Notes: a model not told the origin generated them from the sequence alone. DNA of 64,000 nucleotides from Paenibacillus sp. HWE-109 (GCF_022163125.1 NZ_CP091881.1:3906001-3970000); one strand, 5' to 3'; shown: positions 26,373 to 35,624, numbered from the stretch's first letter. Numbers and translations: made by a program.

Positions 26373-27296
26373 TTATTTCATCCCTTTGGCTTGCGAAATA
26401 AAGGATAAAATTTGGTCATTCAATGCCTGAATGCGTTCCAAATCGCTGCTCGCGATAGGCAATAGCGGCAGCCTTGGCTCGCCGTTGTCATAGCCACGCA
26501 GTTTTAATATTGCTTTGCAAGCTCCGTATAAAGATGGGAAGGATAATAATTCCACAATGAGTTCATTGACAATAAACTGCCATTTCTGTGCCTCTGCCAT
26601 GTCGCCTTGCACATAGCAGCTTTCAATCTTCAGGAAAAGTTCCGGCATAACGCCATACGTCCCACCGATTCCGCCGTCTGCGCCAATGCTTCTCCCAGCT
26701 AAGTACTGTTCATCAGGACCGTTGAGCACGAGGAAATCCTTGCCTCCGGCAGCTTTGAACTGCTGTAATTCAAACGTGCTCTCCGCCGATATTTTGACAC
26801 CGATGACTTTATCTTGCTGAGCCATTGTGCTCAGGAGGCTTTTGGATAACTGAAAGCCCGTCGTTTGTGGAATATGATAAATAATAAAAGGCAACGATGT
26901 GCTATCGACGATGGCTTGCCAATGCGCTTCCACGCTTTGCGGAGATAAACGATAATAAATCGCCGGCACCGCAGATACGGCATGTGCGCCAACTTGCTCA
27001 GCATGCACGGCTAGTTCAACACTGTCACGCGTTGCAGGAGCGCCAACATGTGCAATAATGGTCAGTTCTTCGCCCACTTCTGCGATTACTGCTTCAAGCA
27101 TTTGTTTACGTTCAGCTACGGATTGCAGCATGCCTTCGCCTGAACTTCCGCCAACATACAGCCCTTTGACGCCTGAATTGGCGTAATAACGAGCTAGAGC
27201 TCGCGCCGCTGCTTGATCAATCTCCCCTTGCTCGTTGTAACAGGAATACATCGCAATCGTGATCCCTTTGAATCTATCCAAATCATAAGTGTACAT
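26373..27296 (-). CDS. nanA: N-acetylneuraminate lyase (DHDPS superfamily)
   Basis: Class I aldolase splitting N-acetylneuraminate to ManNAc and pyruvate. The 307-residue barrel has YVGGSSGEGMLQSVAER (pyruvate-binding GSSGE), the catalytic tyrosine in YHIPQTTGF, the Schiff-base lysine in VIGVKIS, and GPDE plus DGGIGGTYGVMP, close to the lyase-type motifs. These favour neuraminate lyase over dihydrodipicolinate synthase, and nanE and a ROK kinase follow directly. ATG at 27296 is chosen because GGAGGT is 10 bases upstream; the ATG eight codons earlier lacks one. It follows the second permease gene by 38 bases. Confidence 0.87.
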   Translation of the reverse strand: MYTYDLDRFKGITIAMYSCYNEQGEIDQAAARALARYYANSGVKGLYVGGSSGEGMLQSVAERKQMLEAVIAEVGEELTIIAHVGAPATRDSVELAVHAEQVGAHAVSAVPAIYYRLSPQSVEAHWQAIVDSTSLPFIIYHIPQTTGFQLSKSLLSTMAQQDKVIGVKISAESTFELQQFKAAGGKDFLVLNGPDEQYLAGRSIGADGGIGGTYGVMPELFLKIESCYVQGDMAEAQKWQFIVNELIVELLSFPSLYGACKAILKLRGYDNGEPRLPLLPIASSDLERIQALNDQILSFISQAKGMK

Positions 27297-27334
27297 ATCT
27301 GATAGTACCTCCAATTTCATGTTTAACGCCGCAA

Positions 27335-28228
27335 TTACCCTTTAACAGCGCCCATCGTGATTCCTTGTGTAAATGCCTTTTGGAAAATAAGAAAAATCGC
27401 AATCATCGGTACAGAAGCTAACGCAGCGCCTGCCATCAGGACCCCGTAATTCGTCATGAATTCACTTTGCGTGGTCATCATTGACACGCCCAAAGGCAAT
27501 GTCATCATCGACGTGGAGCGAACCATAATCAGTTGACTGAAATAATCATTCCATGAAGCGATGAAGGTGAAGATAGCCAGCGCCCCTAGAGCGGGCTTCA
27601 ATAATGGTAAAATGATGGTGGAAAATAAGCGGATTTCCGAGCATCCGTCCATTTTCGCCGCTTCAATCAACTCTCCCGGAATGGTTTGCGAGAATTGTTT
27701 CATCAGAAACACGCCGAAAGGCCAACCGATAGCCGGAAGAATAAGCCCGTGATACGTATTGACCCAGCCGAAATCCGCCAACATCGTAAAGAGCGGAACC
27801 AGGATGACTTGCTTAGGCAGCGCCATAGCCGCAATGAACATCGTGAAGATGATCTTTCTTCCGGGAAATACTTTCTTGGCAAGCACATACCCTGCTGTTG
27901 AAGAAACGAGGCATACCGCGATCATTTCAACGACAGAGATGATGAAACTATTCAGCGTCCAGCGCCAAATGGGGTTCTTGAAAAGTTCAAGCCAATTGCT
28001 GACGGTTGGTTTCAAGGGAAACCATTCCGGCGGAATCGCCGTAGCGACAGTTTGAATCTTGAAGGCTCCCGTCACAATCCAATAAAACGGAAAAATAAAG
28101 ACGAGCGTTGATATAAGTAAAAGAAGGGTGGAAAGCACCTTCATCGGGGTCCATTCTCGTTTTAAACTGGATTTACTCTTTTGTCGAATGATTGTCGGCT
28201 GTCTTTGCAAATGTGCATTTGATGTCAT
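27335..28228 (-). CDS. ABC transporter permease, MalG-like (sialic-acid importer)
   Basis: A 297-residue membrane subunit of a CUT1-type importer with six predicted helices (first at about 33-53, FPFYWIVTGAFK after it). The cytoplasmic EAA loop, which docks to the ATPase, reads ELIEAAKMDGCSEIRLFSTI with the conserved G and a following IxLPLLKPAL. ATG at 28228 has GGAGG 5-6 bases upstream. It is preceded by the partner permease (9-base gap) and followed by nanA. No ATP-binding subunit is present in the operon, so a shared MsmX-type ATPase is likely. Confidence 0.92.
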   Translation of the reverse strand: MTSNAHLQRQPTIIRQKSKSSLKREWTPMKVLSTLLLLISTLVFIFPFYWIVTGAFKIQTVATAIPPEWFPLKPTVSNWLELFKNPIWRWTLNSFIISVVEMIAVCLVSSTAGYVLAKKVFPGRKIIFTMFIAAMALPKQVILVPLFTMLADFGWVNTYHGLILPAIGWPFGVFLMKQFSQTIPGELIEAAKMDGCSEIRLFSTIILPLLKPALGALAIFTFIASWNDYFSQLIMVRSTSMMTLPLGVSMMTTQSEFMTNYGVLMAGAALASVPMIAIFLIFQKAFTQGITMGAVKG

Positions 28229-28237
28229 GTTGGCCTC

Positions 28238-29134
28238 CTAGTACTCTACATCGCTGCCAAAGTATTTGAATTGAATCGTTGAAATGATTCCGATAACAAT
28301 CGCCAGAAGGATGCCCATGGCGGAAGCGAGCCCAAAATGCCCGAGAAGGAATGCTTGTTCATACACACCGTACATAACCGTTGAGGTACTGTAGACAGGA
28401 CCGCCCGAAGTCAGCAATTGAATGAGGGCAAAGCATTGGAACGTATTGATCGTCGTGATGACAATCACATAGAGGTTGGTCGGCATGAGCATCGGCCATA
28501 CGATTTTGAGGAAAATTTGCCACGGCGTCGCACGGTCAATTTCCGCTGCTTCGATATAAGAAGTCGGAATGTTGCCCAGCGAAGCTACGTACAAGATGAT
28601 AGGCTGACCTACGGATGTTGTGATTAGAACGGCGATAATCGCTAATAGAGCTGTTCTTGTGTCACCCAGCCAAGATATCGGCTCAAAGCCTAGCATACCA
28701 GTCAGATAATTGAGAATTCCGTAGTTGGGATGATAGATCCAGCCCCACACTACCGTAATACTAACGACGGAGGAGACAGCGGGCAAATAAAACACGCCAC
28801 GGAAAAAGGAGCGGGAGAACTCTTTCATTTTGTAAATATTAACAGCTACAAAGATAGAAAAAACGATGACGATCGGCACAGCGATAACGACCAGCAGTAT
28901 CGTATTGCGCATCGATTTCAGAAATGTTTCGTTGTGAAATAAGGAAACATAATTATCGAATCCGATAAAATCAAAATTCCGCAATGAATAATCAAAAAAA
29001 CTAATATAGATCCCTCTTAGCATCGGATATGCGACAAAAACCAGAAAAAATCCAAACGCCGGAAGTAAAAAGATATAGCTCATCAGCCAGTCGCGTATGA
29101 CGAATTTTCTTGATTTGCTAACCGCTGCTTCCAT
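28238..29134 (-). CDS. ABC transporter permease, MalF-like (sialic-acid importer)
   Basis: A 298-residue permease. First helix at about 17-37 (YIFLLPAFGFFLVFVAYPML), then GFDNYVSLF, and the EAA loop SYIEAAEIDRATPWQIFLKI. Six helices are predicted. ATG at 29134 has GGAGAAGG nearby. It lies 77 bases after the binding-protein gene with a stem-loop between them, and its stop is 9 bases before the partner permease. Together they form the membrane channel of the sugar importer. Confidence 0.92.
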   Translation of the reverse strand: MEAAVSKSRKFVIRDWLMSYIFLLPAFGFFLVFVAYPMLRGIYISFFDYSLRNFDFIGFDNYVSLFHNETFLKSMRNTILLVVIAVPIVIVFSIFVAVNIYKMKEFSRSFFRGVFYLPAVSSVVSITVVWGWIYHPNYGILNYLTGMLGFEPISWLGDTRTALLAIIAVLITTSVGQPIILYVASLGNIPTSYIEAAEIDRATPWQIFLKIVWPMLMPTNLYVIVITTINTFQCFALIQLLTSGGPVYSTSTVMYGVYEQAFLLGHFGLASAMGILLAIVIGIISTIQFKYFGSDVEY

Positions 29135-29165
29135 TTCCTTCTCCCCATTTCTTTCGTTTAATGAA

Positions 29166-29196
29166 AGGAGCAGCGCTTCTTGCCTGCGCTACTCCT
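29166..29196 (-). other. Stem-loop between binding-protein and permease genes
   Basis: 11-base arms (29166-29176 and 29186-29196) with a single T:G wobble pair around a 9-base loop. No T-run follows on the minus strand. It probably protects the upstream message or partly attenuates transcription, like the hairpin at 237-271 in the other importer operon. Confidence 0.6.
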
Positions 29197-29211
29197 CCCT
29201 CCAAATTTCGT

Positions 29212-30597
29212 TTACTTTGCAACTTGCGCTTTGGCTTTCGTAATCGCTTCATTGGCTTTGGCGGCAAAAGCATCCAGCGCTTCTTTGCCTGTCGCTCCGC
29301 CAGTCAATGCACGTTGAAGCTCAGGGAACCAGAACGTACGAATTTCCGCGTAACCGTCAGCAATGGTCGGAGGATCTGTAATGAATTGACGAGCCAGATC
29401 AGCGTATTTGTATTCAGGATCATTGTATAAACCTGTTACGGACGTACGTGCTGACAACCCGCCGGTTTGAATCACATTCTTCTTGCCCCACTCTGGATCG
29501 TTGACAACGAAATCAATGAATTTCTTCGATGCTGCAATTTTGTCGGCATTGCCGTTGTTGAAAATAGCTAAACCGCCAAGGAATGGCTCAAGCTTTGGTT
29601 TGGAACCATCCAGCGTTGGGAAAGGCAGCAGTACATCTTCGAATTGCACTTTTTTGTTGGAAACGTTCTGCGCTTTCAGCACTGGCGAGTAATTCAGCGT
29701 GAATGCCAATTTCCCTTGCAGGAACAAATCATTGACATCGGCAGCTGCCAGCGAAGCAGCACCAGCAACGCTGATTTTATCTTTGGTAGCCTTTACAACC
29801 CAATCCAATGCCTTGCCTGCATTGTCTGTATTAATGGCAACTTTGGAGTTGTCTTCTGAAAGGAATCGTGAAACCCCCATATTCGCTAGGTAGGCACGTG
29901 TACCTTGATCACCTGCTGTACTCTTGGCAAAGAAGCCAGTTGGGATGATTTCCGGTGCTTTCTCTTTCACAGCTTGCAGCGCTTTCTCATATTCAGCCAC
30001 GGTCCAAGTACGATCCGGCCTGCTTAATGGCAGCAAATCCAGAGCGCCAATTTTCTCAAACACGGTTTTGTTGACCGCCATCATGAAGGGGCCTGTATTC
30101 AATGGATACATGACGATTTGATCGCCAACCATCGATTGCTTCCAAAAAGCTGGAGCAATATCATTTTTGACTTCACTTGTAACGATGTCATTCAAAGGAG
30201 CCAGCAATTTTTTCTTGCCCCAATCAATAATCCGACCAGGAGCATCATAGATGACGTCAGGCGCCGTATTCGAGGCAATCGCCACATTTAATTTCTGCGG
30301 GCCGCCATCGAACGTAATCATTTCCAAGTTTACCTTGATTTCAGGATGCTTTTGGTTAAATGCAGCAATGATTTGTTTTTCGTATTTGCCGACTTCGCCG
30401 TCTAATGTTTGGAAATTCGGAAAGTTCCACCATGTAATTTCTGCCGGTTTGGCAGCAGCTTGCGTAGCTGCCGGCTTCGAAGCGTCCGGCGTAGCTGCTG
30501 GTGTGCTCTGATTGGCATTATTCGAACATGCAACCAATTGCGATCCTACAAGTGCGACGCCTACTACAGTCATTAAACCTTTTTTCATAGCCCTCAT
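29212..30597 (-). CDS. Extracellular solute-binding lipoprotein, family 1 (sialic-acid importer)
   Basis: A 461-residue sugar-binding lipoprotein that captures substrate outside the cell. The signal peptide MRAMKKGLMTVVGVALVGSQ ends in lipobox LVAC. An Ala/Pro/Thr-rich linker precedes the binding fold (ITWWNFPNFQTLDGEVGKYE, TAPDVIYDAPGRI, LQGKLAFTLNYSP). Position as first gene of an operon holding nanA, nanE and nanK suggests free sialic acid or a sialoside as ligand; this is inferred from context. ATG at 30597 has GGGGGT 6 bases upstream. The divergent gene is a YesN-type regulator. Confidence 0.9.
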   Translation of the reverse strand: MRAMKKGLMTVVGVALVGSQLVACSNNANQSTPAATPDASKPAATQAAAKPAEITWWNFPNFQTLDGEVGKYEKQIIAAFNQKHPEIKVNLEMITFDGGPQKLNVAIASNTAPDVIYDAPGRIIDWGKKKLLAPLNDIVTSEVKNDIAPAFWKQSMVGDQIVMYPLNTGPFMMAVNKTVFEKIGALDLLPLSRPDRTWTVAEYEKALQAVKEKAPEIIPTGFFAKSTAGDQGTRAYLANMGVSRFLSEDNSKVAINTDNAGKALDWVVKATKDKISVAGAASLAAADVNDLFLQGKLAFTLNYSPVLKAQNVSNKKVQFEDVLLPFPTLDGSKPKLEPFLGGLAIFNNGNADKIAASKKFIDFVVNDPEWGKKNVIQTGGLSARTSVTGLYNDPEYKYADLARQFITDPPTIADGYAEIRTFWFPELQRALTGGATGKEALDAFAAKANEAITKAKAQVAK

Positions 30598-30628
30598 CTA
30601 AGTACCCCCTGATATTTTTTTTGCAATA

Positions 30629-30648
30629 AAGGGAATCTCTCATCCCTT
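30629..30648. promoter_or_regulatory. Inverted repeat upstream of the sialic-acid operon
   Basis: 6-base perfect arms AAGGGA/TCCCTT with an 8-base spacer, 32 bases before the binding-protein start. Could be a regulator site or a 5' UTR hairpin. Weak. Confidence 0.3.
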
Positions 30649-30816
30649 GCCATAAGCATAGTGTAATTTCAAATGTGGTAGAATCCCTGTGTCTTTACTT
30701 CCATGGTCGTATTCTGACCTATTTGTTTTTCTAGCATTTACAACCTCGATGCAAGATGATTTTAGGTTATAATTTAGGTAAAGAAAAGAGTAGGTCTTAA
30801 TCTTCTGGGGGAATTC

Positions 30817-32469
30817 ATGTATAAACTGATGATTGTCGAGGATGAACCACTTATTCGAACAGGTCTTAAACATTACTTTGATTGGCAGGCGCTTGGCGTC
30901 AGCCACATCGTTGAAGCCGACAACGGGATGAGCGGCATGGTTACAGCTCTTCAGGAGCAGCCTGATCTCGTGATAACCGATATTCGTATGCCAGAGATGG
31001 ACGGACTCCAAATGATCGAAATGATTCGTCCCAAGCTTCCGAATACGGTATTTATTATTTTGACCGGTTTTAATGAATTTGAGTATGCCCAAAAGGCTAT
31101 TCGCTTAGGCGGCGTGCATGCCTTTCTGTTGAAGCCTTTAGAATACGAAGAAAGCGTAGCCACTATTCATGCCTGTATGAAGCAAGTTGCCGAGAATCAA
31201 CAAAATCTGCGAACCTATGTTGAATTCGCCCAAATGTCCAAAGAAAGCAAGCAGTTCCAAGGCAGTGAATGGATTCAACAACTGCTGGACGAAGAAGAAC
31301 AAAGCGTCATTCATGAGGATAGTCTGAGCCAGCTCTATGAATTCGAGAGTAACCAATACGTCTATCAGCCATATGTGCTGACTGGTCTACCGATTAATGC
31401 CAGTTTCCCGTATTCCCAAAAAACAATGAAACAACAAGCCTTGCAGCTGATCGATGCTGTGCTCGCCTTGTTACATCCCAGCCAAGCAACAAGACAACTT
31501 TTAACGTATATGTACAGGTCAAAACTATATGCAATAGCCATTGCAGATGCCTCCAATGATTCGCTTGCGGATGACAACCTGACTATGCAGGTAGAACAAC
31601 TTGTCCGTGAGGCTGGAAAAGCGACTTCAACGACTTGGTTTCTCGCTATTGGCAAGGCGACAGACGATTTATCCGAAATACGCCCTTCCCTGCATCAAAC
31701 GGATAAAGCCCTATTGCGGCGATATGCCGGGCCAGATCTTTGCTTATTTATCACTTCTGCTAATGACAATGAAAGCAACGGGAAAGCTCCCGTCATGCTC
31801 CTTGATGATCATGACAAAAAGCAAATTTTCACAAGCATTGAACATGCCAACGAAGCTGAAATCAAAGAGCTGCTAAAACGGTTATCAGGAGAAATTCAAA
31901 ACCAGATGCCGCATATTGCAACTGCCAAATGGTTGTCTTACTTACAGGAAATCATCAGCACGGCAATCCGTTTTGCCAATAAAAACAGTATTCCCTTTGA
32001 AGGCGTATACAGTGACAAGCTTTTGAACCTTACATGTGTCGACGATTTCCCAACACTTGACGCCTTGTTCGACTGGCTGGGGGCTTGGATGTCTCATTTG
32101 GGAACGATTTACCAACATGGCTCCTCGCTAACCAATCAGCAAGATGTGCTTATTTTCGAACATATCGCATCATTTATTAAACGAAATATTGATCAGGACG
32201 TCACCTTGCAGATGGTAGCTGATCGCTTCTTCTACAACCCTTCTTATTTGAGCAGGCTGTTCAAGCGGAAGCTAGACAAGAATTACATGCGATTTGTCAC
32301 CGAAATCAGAATTGCCTATGCCCAGGAATGTTTGAAAAAACCGGAGTATTTAGTAACGGATGTATGTACGATGTGCGGCTACAAAAGCTATAAGCATTTC
32401 GTGAAAACCTTTCGTCTGCTTACCCAAATGACGCCAACAGATTACAGAAAAAAATGGGGATGGTCCTAA
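30817..32469 (+). CDS. Response regulator with AraC-type DNA-binding domain (YesN-like)
   Basis: A 550-residue regulator. The receiver domain (1-125) has the acidic pair E8/D9 in VEDEP, phospho-acceptor D55 in VITDIRMPEMDG and K106 in LLKPL. The last ~105 residues carry an AraC double helix-turn-helix (LQMVADRFFYNPSYLSRLFK, then VCTMCGYKSYKHFVKTFR). The central 300 residues are the variable YesN linker. ATG at 30817 has GGGGGA 4 bases upstream, and a TATAAT (30768-30773) lies 43 bases before it. The histidine kinase starts at the next base after its stop codon. Divergence from the sialic-acid operon makes that operon the likely target. Confidence 0.93.
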   Translation: MYKLMIVEDEPLIRTGLKHYFDWQALGVSHIVEADNGMSGMVTALQEQPDLVITDIRMPEMDGLQMIEMIRPKLPNTVFIILTGFNEFEYAQKAIRLGGVHAFLLKPLEYEESVATIHACMKQVAENQQNLRTYVEFAQMSKESKQFQGSEWIQQLLDEEEQSVIHEDSLSQLYEFESNQYVYQPYVLTGLPINASFPYSQKTMKQQALQLIDAVLALLHPSQATRQLLTYMYRSKLYAIAIADASNDSLADDNLTMQVEQLVREAGKATSTTWFLAIGKATDDLSEIRPSLHQTDKALLRRYAGPDLCLFITSANDNESNGKAPVMLLDDHDKKQIFTSIEHANEAEIKELLKRLSGEIQNQMPHIATAKWLSYLQEIISTAIRFANKNSIPFEGVYSDKLLNLTCVDDFPTLDALFDWLGAWMSHLGTIYQHGSSLTNQQDVLIFEHIASFIKRNIDQDVTLQMVADRFFYNPSYLSRLFKRKLDKNYMRFVTEIRIAYAQECLKKPEYLVTDVCTMCGYKSYKHFVKTFRLLTQMTPTDYRKKWGWS

Positions 32470-34272
32470 GTGTCCAGATGGCAACATTGGAGAAAGCGCC
32501 TGCGGATGAAGCATGTCAATCATCAAATTTTCATTCTAATGATCTTGATTATTACCGTCCCACTCTTGCTCATCTCGGTTATTATTTATTTATTCTCGAT
32601 CCAAGCTGTTAAAAATGAGTATCAAAGCAGTTCTAACTTAATCTTGACGAACTTATCCTTTAACATTGACCAATATTTGCAAAGTATTGAAAAGGGCACG
32701 CTCAATGCCCAGACGGACAGCCAGCTTCAAAGCGCTCTAGAGAATTGGACGTTAGATCCCGACAATGGGAACGATCAAAAAATCGTCTATGGCAATATCA
32801 TTGAACACTTCATTAGTTCGATTGAAATGACCATTAAGAATGTAGACAGCGTGCAAATTTACGCAGGTTCACGCGTCTTCTACTCGACTAATTTCAACCG
32901 TTCCGACTATGATGTCAAAGACTTCGCCAATGAGGATTGGTACGTGCAGACCCAGCAGAAAAATGGCGGCATCGTGCTTTTCGGAGCCCACGTGCCTTTT
33001 CATCGTGTGAATGCGAAGGAATCCGTCATTTCCATAGCAAGAGTGATTAACAAGGCAGGCAGTAAACAGCCTATCGGGACTATGCTGATTGACATCCGCC
33101 TGGATTCCTTGCGGGAAATCCTCAAACTATCGGAAGATAGCAAACGCAATTTTATTATCATCGATGACAAGGGCGGCGTCATTTACAATTCTGACCGCAA
33201 CCAGGTGATTTCCAATATTTCGACGAACCTGCAGGACCCAACTATTCAACACGTTTTAAAAGAGCAATCGGGCAGCTTTTATGCGCATTTTTCCGCAGCT
33301 GACTCCTTTATCAATTTCGTCACTTCCCCCTATTCAGGGTGGAAAGTCATTCAATATATCGATGAGAAGGAAATGACCAAACAAGCCGATATTTTGATCA
33401 AAATTGTTCTGACCCTTGCATTTTTATCTTTAGGTACAGCATTATTGTTCATGTTTATTCTGTCTGCCCGTGTGACAAAGCCGATTATCTTGTTGAGCAG
33501 GCAAGTCAAATTGGTCGGTCTCGGGAAATTCGATGTGGATCTGAGCAGCGACCGGCAAGATGAATTCGGCGTCCTGTATCAGGGGATTCGCAAAATGGTC
33601 GAAGACCTGCAAATCTATATCGAGCGCTCCTCCACAGCCAAGGTCCAGCAGAAAGTCGCCCAATTTGGTGCGCTGAAAAGCCAAATCAACCCGCATTTTC
33701 TAGCCAATGTGCTCGAATCCATTCAAATGAAAGCTGTCATCAATGGACAACGTGAGATCAGTGACATGGTTGGCATGATTGGCCGATTATTCCGCACTCA
33801 CATTCAGACCGGGAAAGAAACGGTTACTTTGCGGGAAGAACTTGAACATATTCGGCTCTATGTGAAAATACAGCAGCTGCGATTTGGGGATAAAATTCAA
33901 TATACGGAGCGGTTGGATGCGGGCAGCGAATCTCTGCAAGTCATGCATTTCTCCTTACAGCCTTTGATCGAAAATGCCATTGTTCATGGCCTGGAACGTC
34001 TGAATGGACCTGGCGTACTTGAGGTATCTACGGTTAAATCGGTGAACGACATGCTCATTATCATCAAAGATAATGGCGTTGGTATCGGAGAAGAGAAACT
34101 TCAGCAGACGCGCTTACGCTTATTCCAGCCATCGGATACTCTTGACGAAGAGCATATTGGCATCAAGAATGTGCATGATCGCATTAAGTTCTATTTCGGA
34201 GAGCAATATGGCCTGGACATTTATAGCCAACTTGGCAAAGGAACAACCGTTATCATCCGTATCCCTGCTTAA
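32470..34272 (+). CDS. Sensor histidine kinase, YesM-like
   Basis: A 600-residue membrane kinase. Two membrane helices (about 20-45 and 305-330) enclose a ~260-residue extracellular sensor domain; a HAMP segment follows (RVTKPIILLSRQVK). The cytoplasmic part has the HisK-type LKSQINPHFLANVLESIQMK with the phosphorylated histidine near residue 410, then an ATPase domain (LIENAIVHGLE, IKDNGVGIGEE, GIKNVHDRI, GKGTTVIIRIP). GTG at 32470 directly follows the response-regulator stop. It probably senses extracellular sialic acid or the loaded binding protein and phosphorylates the regulator; the ligand is inferred only from context. Confidence 0.93.
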   Translation: MSRWQHWRKRLRMKHVNHQIFILMILIITVPLLLISVIIYLFSIQAVKNEYQSSSNLILTNLSFNIDQYLQSIEKGTLNAQTDSQLQSALENWTLDPDNGNDQKIVYGNIIEHFISSIEMTIKNVDSVQIYAGSRVFYSTNFNRSDYDVKDFANEDWYVQTQQKNGGIVLFGAHVPFHRVNAKESVISIARVINKAGSKQPIGTMLIDIRLDSLREILKLSEDSKRNFIIIDDKGGVIYNSDRNQVISNISTNLQDPTIQHVLKEQSGSFYAHFSAADSFINFVTSPYSGWKVIQYIDEKEMTKQADILIKIVLTLAFLSLGTALLFMFILSARVTKPIILLSRQVKLVGLGKFDVDLSSDRQDEFGVLYQGIRKMVEDLQIYIERSSTAKVQQKVAQFGALKSQINPHFLANVLESIQMKAVINGQREISDMVGMIGRLFRTHIQTGKETVTLREELEHIRLYVKIQQLRFGDKIQYTERLDAGSESLQVMHFSLQPLIENAIVHGLERLNGPGVLEVSTVKSVNDMLIIIKDNGVGIGEEKLQQTRLRLFQPSDTLDEEHIGIKNVHDRIKFYFGEQYGLDIYSQLGKGTTVIIRIPA

Positions 34273-34300
34273 GCCATTACATCATGTGATAGGAGAATTT

Positions 34301-34654
34301 ATGTTAGGATTTGCTATTTTACTAAGCTTTAATTTGATTGGCATCTGGATGCAGTTAAGCTTGCATGTGCCGCTCCCTGGCAATGTTATCGGACTCATTC
34401 TATTTACAATATGCTTATTCGCGAAATGGATTAAACTGGCGTGGGTGGAATCGACAGCCTCTTGGCTTACGGGACATATGATGCTATTCTTCATCCCATT
34501 TGTCGTGGGCACGATGGCTTTCTTCCCATTGATCGCATCCAACTGGCTGTCCATCGGCATTAGCCTCATTGGAAGCTCGCTTGCGGTTCTGCTTATCACA
34601 GGTTTTCTCACTTCCAAGTTACAACGCAAAAGCACCGATGGTGAGTCCTCATGA
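34301..34654 (+). CDS. CidA/LrgA family holin-like protein
   Basis: A 117-residue protein with four membrane helices and the family core LHVPLPGNVIGLILFTICLF, followed by FFIPFVVGTMAF. CidA/LrgA proteins modulate murein hydrolase activity or metabolite export, including pyruvate in Bacillus subtilis. ATG at 34301 is chosen because GGAG lies 5-6 bases upstream; the frame is open further upstream but inside the kinase gene. It starts 28 bases after the kinase stop and overlaps the next gene by 4 bases, so it may be cotranscribed with the sialic-acid two-component system. Confidence 0.9.
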   Translation: MLGFAILLSFNLIGIWMQLSLHVPLPGNVIGLILFTICLFAKWIKLAWVESTASWLTGHMMLFFIPFVVGTMAFFPLIASNWLSIGISLIGSSLAVLLITGFLTSKLQRKSTDGESS

Positions 34655-35346
34655 GCCTGCAAACTTGGTTAAATCAACCTTTATTTGGCATCGCACTCAG
34701 TGTAATCGCCTACGCCTGCGCGCAATTGATCTACCAACGTTGGCGGTGGCTTCATCCGCTATTCGTCTGTTCCGGCTTTATTATTATTTTATTGCTCTTG
34801 CTGCACATCCCTTATGGCGTTTACAAAGCGGGTGGCGACGTCTTGACGCTTATGCTGGGACCAGCGACAGTCGCACTGGGAGTTCCTCTCTACAAAAATG
34901 CCGGTTTGATCAAAAAACATATGACTGGCATTCTGATTTCCGTCACAATCGGATCACTTACCGGGATTGTGAGCGCTGCTCTGCTCGTTGGGCTGTTGGG
35001 CGGCAGCCGCGACATCATGCTCAGCATGATGCCCAAATCCGTCAGCTCCCCTATCGCGATCGAAATATCGCGCCACTTAGGCGCATTGCCGGAGCTCACC
35101 TCCGTGTTGACGGTACTTACAGGGCTGTTTGGCAGCATGTTCGGCAAACAGATCCTGCGCTGGCTTGGCGTGAAGGATGGCATCTCCATCGGCATTGCCA
35201 TTGGCACCGCCGCGCACGGCATCGGCACCGCCAAGATTGTCAAAGATTCGGAGCTGCAAGGCAGCCTGAGCGGTTTTGCCATGGGCGTCGCAGGCATCGT
35301 CACGTCTCTGTTGTTTGTTCCCGTTTACTGGTGGTTGCATCTGTAA
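34651..35346 (+). CDS. CidB/LrgB family membrane protein
   Basis: A 231-residue protein with multiple helices and the LrgB signatures MLGPATVALGVPLYKN, MMPKSVSSPIAIEIS and GTAAHGIGTAKI. It is the partner of the CidA/LrgA-like protein and overlaps it by ATGA. Involved in control of autolysis or pyruvate uptake/export. A pyruvate role would suit proximity to a lyase that releases pyruvate from sialic acid, but this is speculative. A GC-rich hairpin follows at 35348. Confidence 0.93.
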   Translation: MSLQTWLNQPLFGIALSVIAYACAQLIYQRWRWLHPLFVCSGFIIILLLLLHIPYGVYKAGGDVLTLMLGPATVALGVPLYKNAGLIKKHMTGILISVTIGSLTGIVSAALLVGLLGGSRDIMLSMMPKSVSSPIAIEISRHLGALPELTSVLTVLTGLFGSMFGKQILRWLGVKDGISIGIAIGTAAHGIGTAKIVKDSELQGSLSGFAMGVAGIVTSLLFVPVYWWLHL

Positions 35347-35347
35347 A

Positions 35348-35378
35348 CGGGGAGGGAACTTCACAGTCCTTCTCCCCG
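35348..35378 (+). terminator. Hairpin after cidB-like gene
   Basis: CGGGGAG...CTCCCCG arms with an inner GGA/TCC, beginning 1 base after the stop codon. The tail is not T-rich, so it may be a weak terminator or 3' protective hairpin. Confidence 0.5.
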
Positions 35379-35624
35379 CTAACTGGAAAATCCACCGTTA
35401 TTGCGAGCGTTTCTGTCCGAAAAAACGGGGTTGCATGGAAAAGCTCCAGCTAATTCGGCTGATTTCCCGCTGAACAGCGATTTACCCCCGAATTATAGGG
35501 AGGTTTTCCCGCTAGATGGCAGTTTATAGCAATTCACAGATAAATAGCAGGAGGAATTCCTGTTAGACTCTTCAGGATCTAACAGCCGCCATGCGGTGGC
35601 GATACAACGCCTCCTTATATGAAC
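35379..35624. other. Non-coding spacer with small inverted motifs
   Basis: No gene is seen. It contains GAGGAATTCCT, the paired phrases CTGTTAGA / TCTAACAG (about 35560-35585) that form a hairpin, and repeated TTCCCGCT phrases reminiscent of the dispersed GTTCCCT family elsewhere. Confidence 0.4.

Noticed and set aside
34073..34300. Extended N-terminus for the CidA-like protein within the kinase gene
   Set aside because: The extra 76 residues are an out-of-frame reading of the kinase ATPase domain; ATG at 34301 has a proper ribosome binding site and family-like start.
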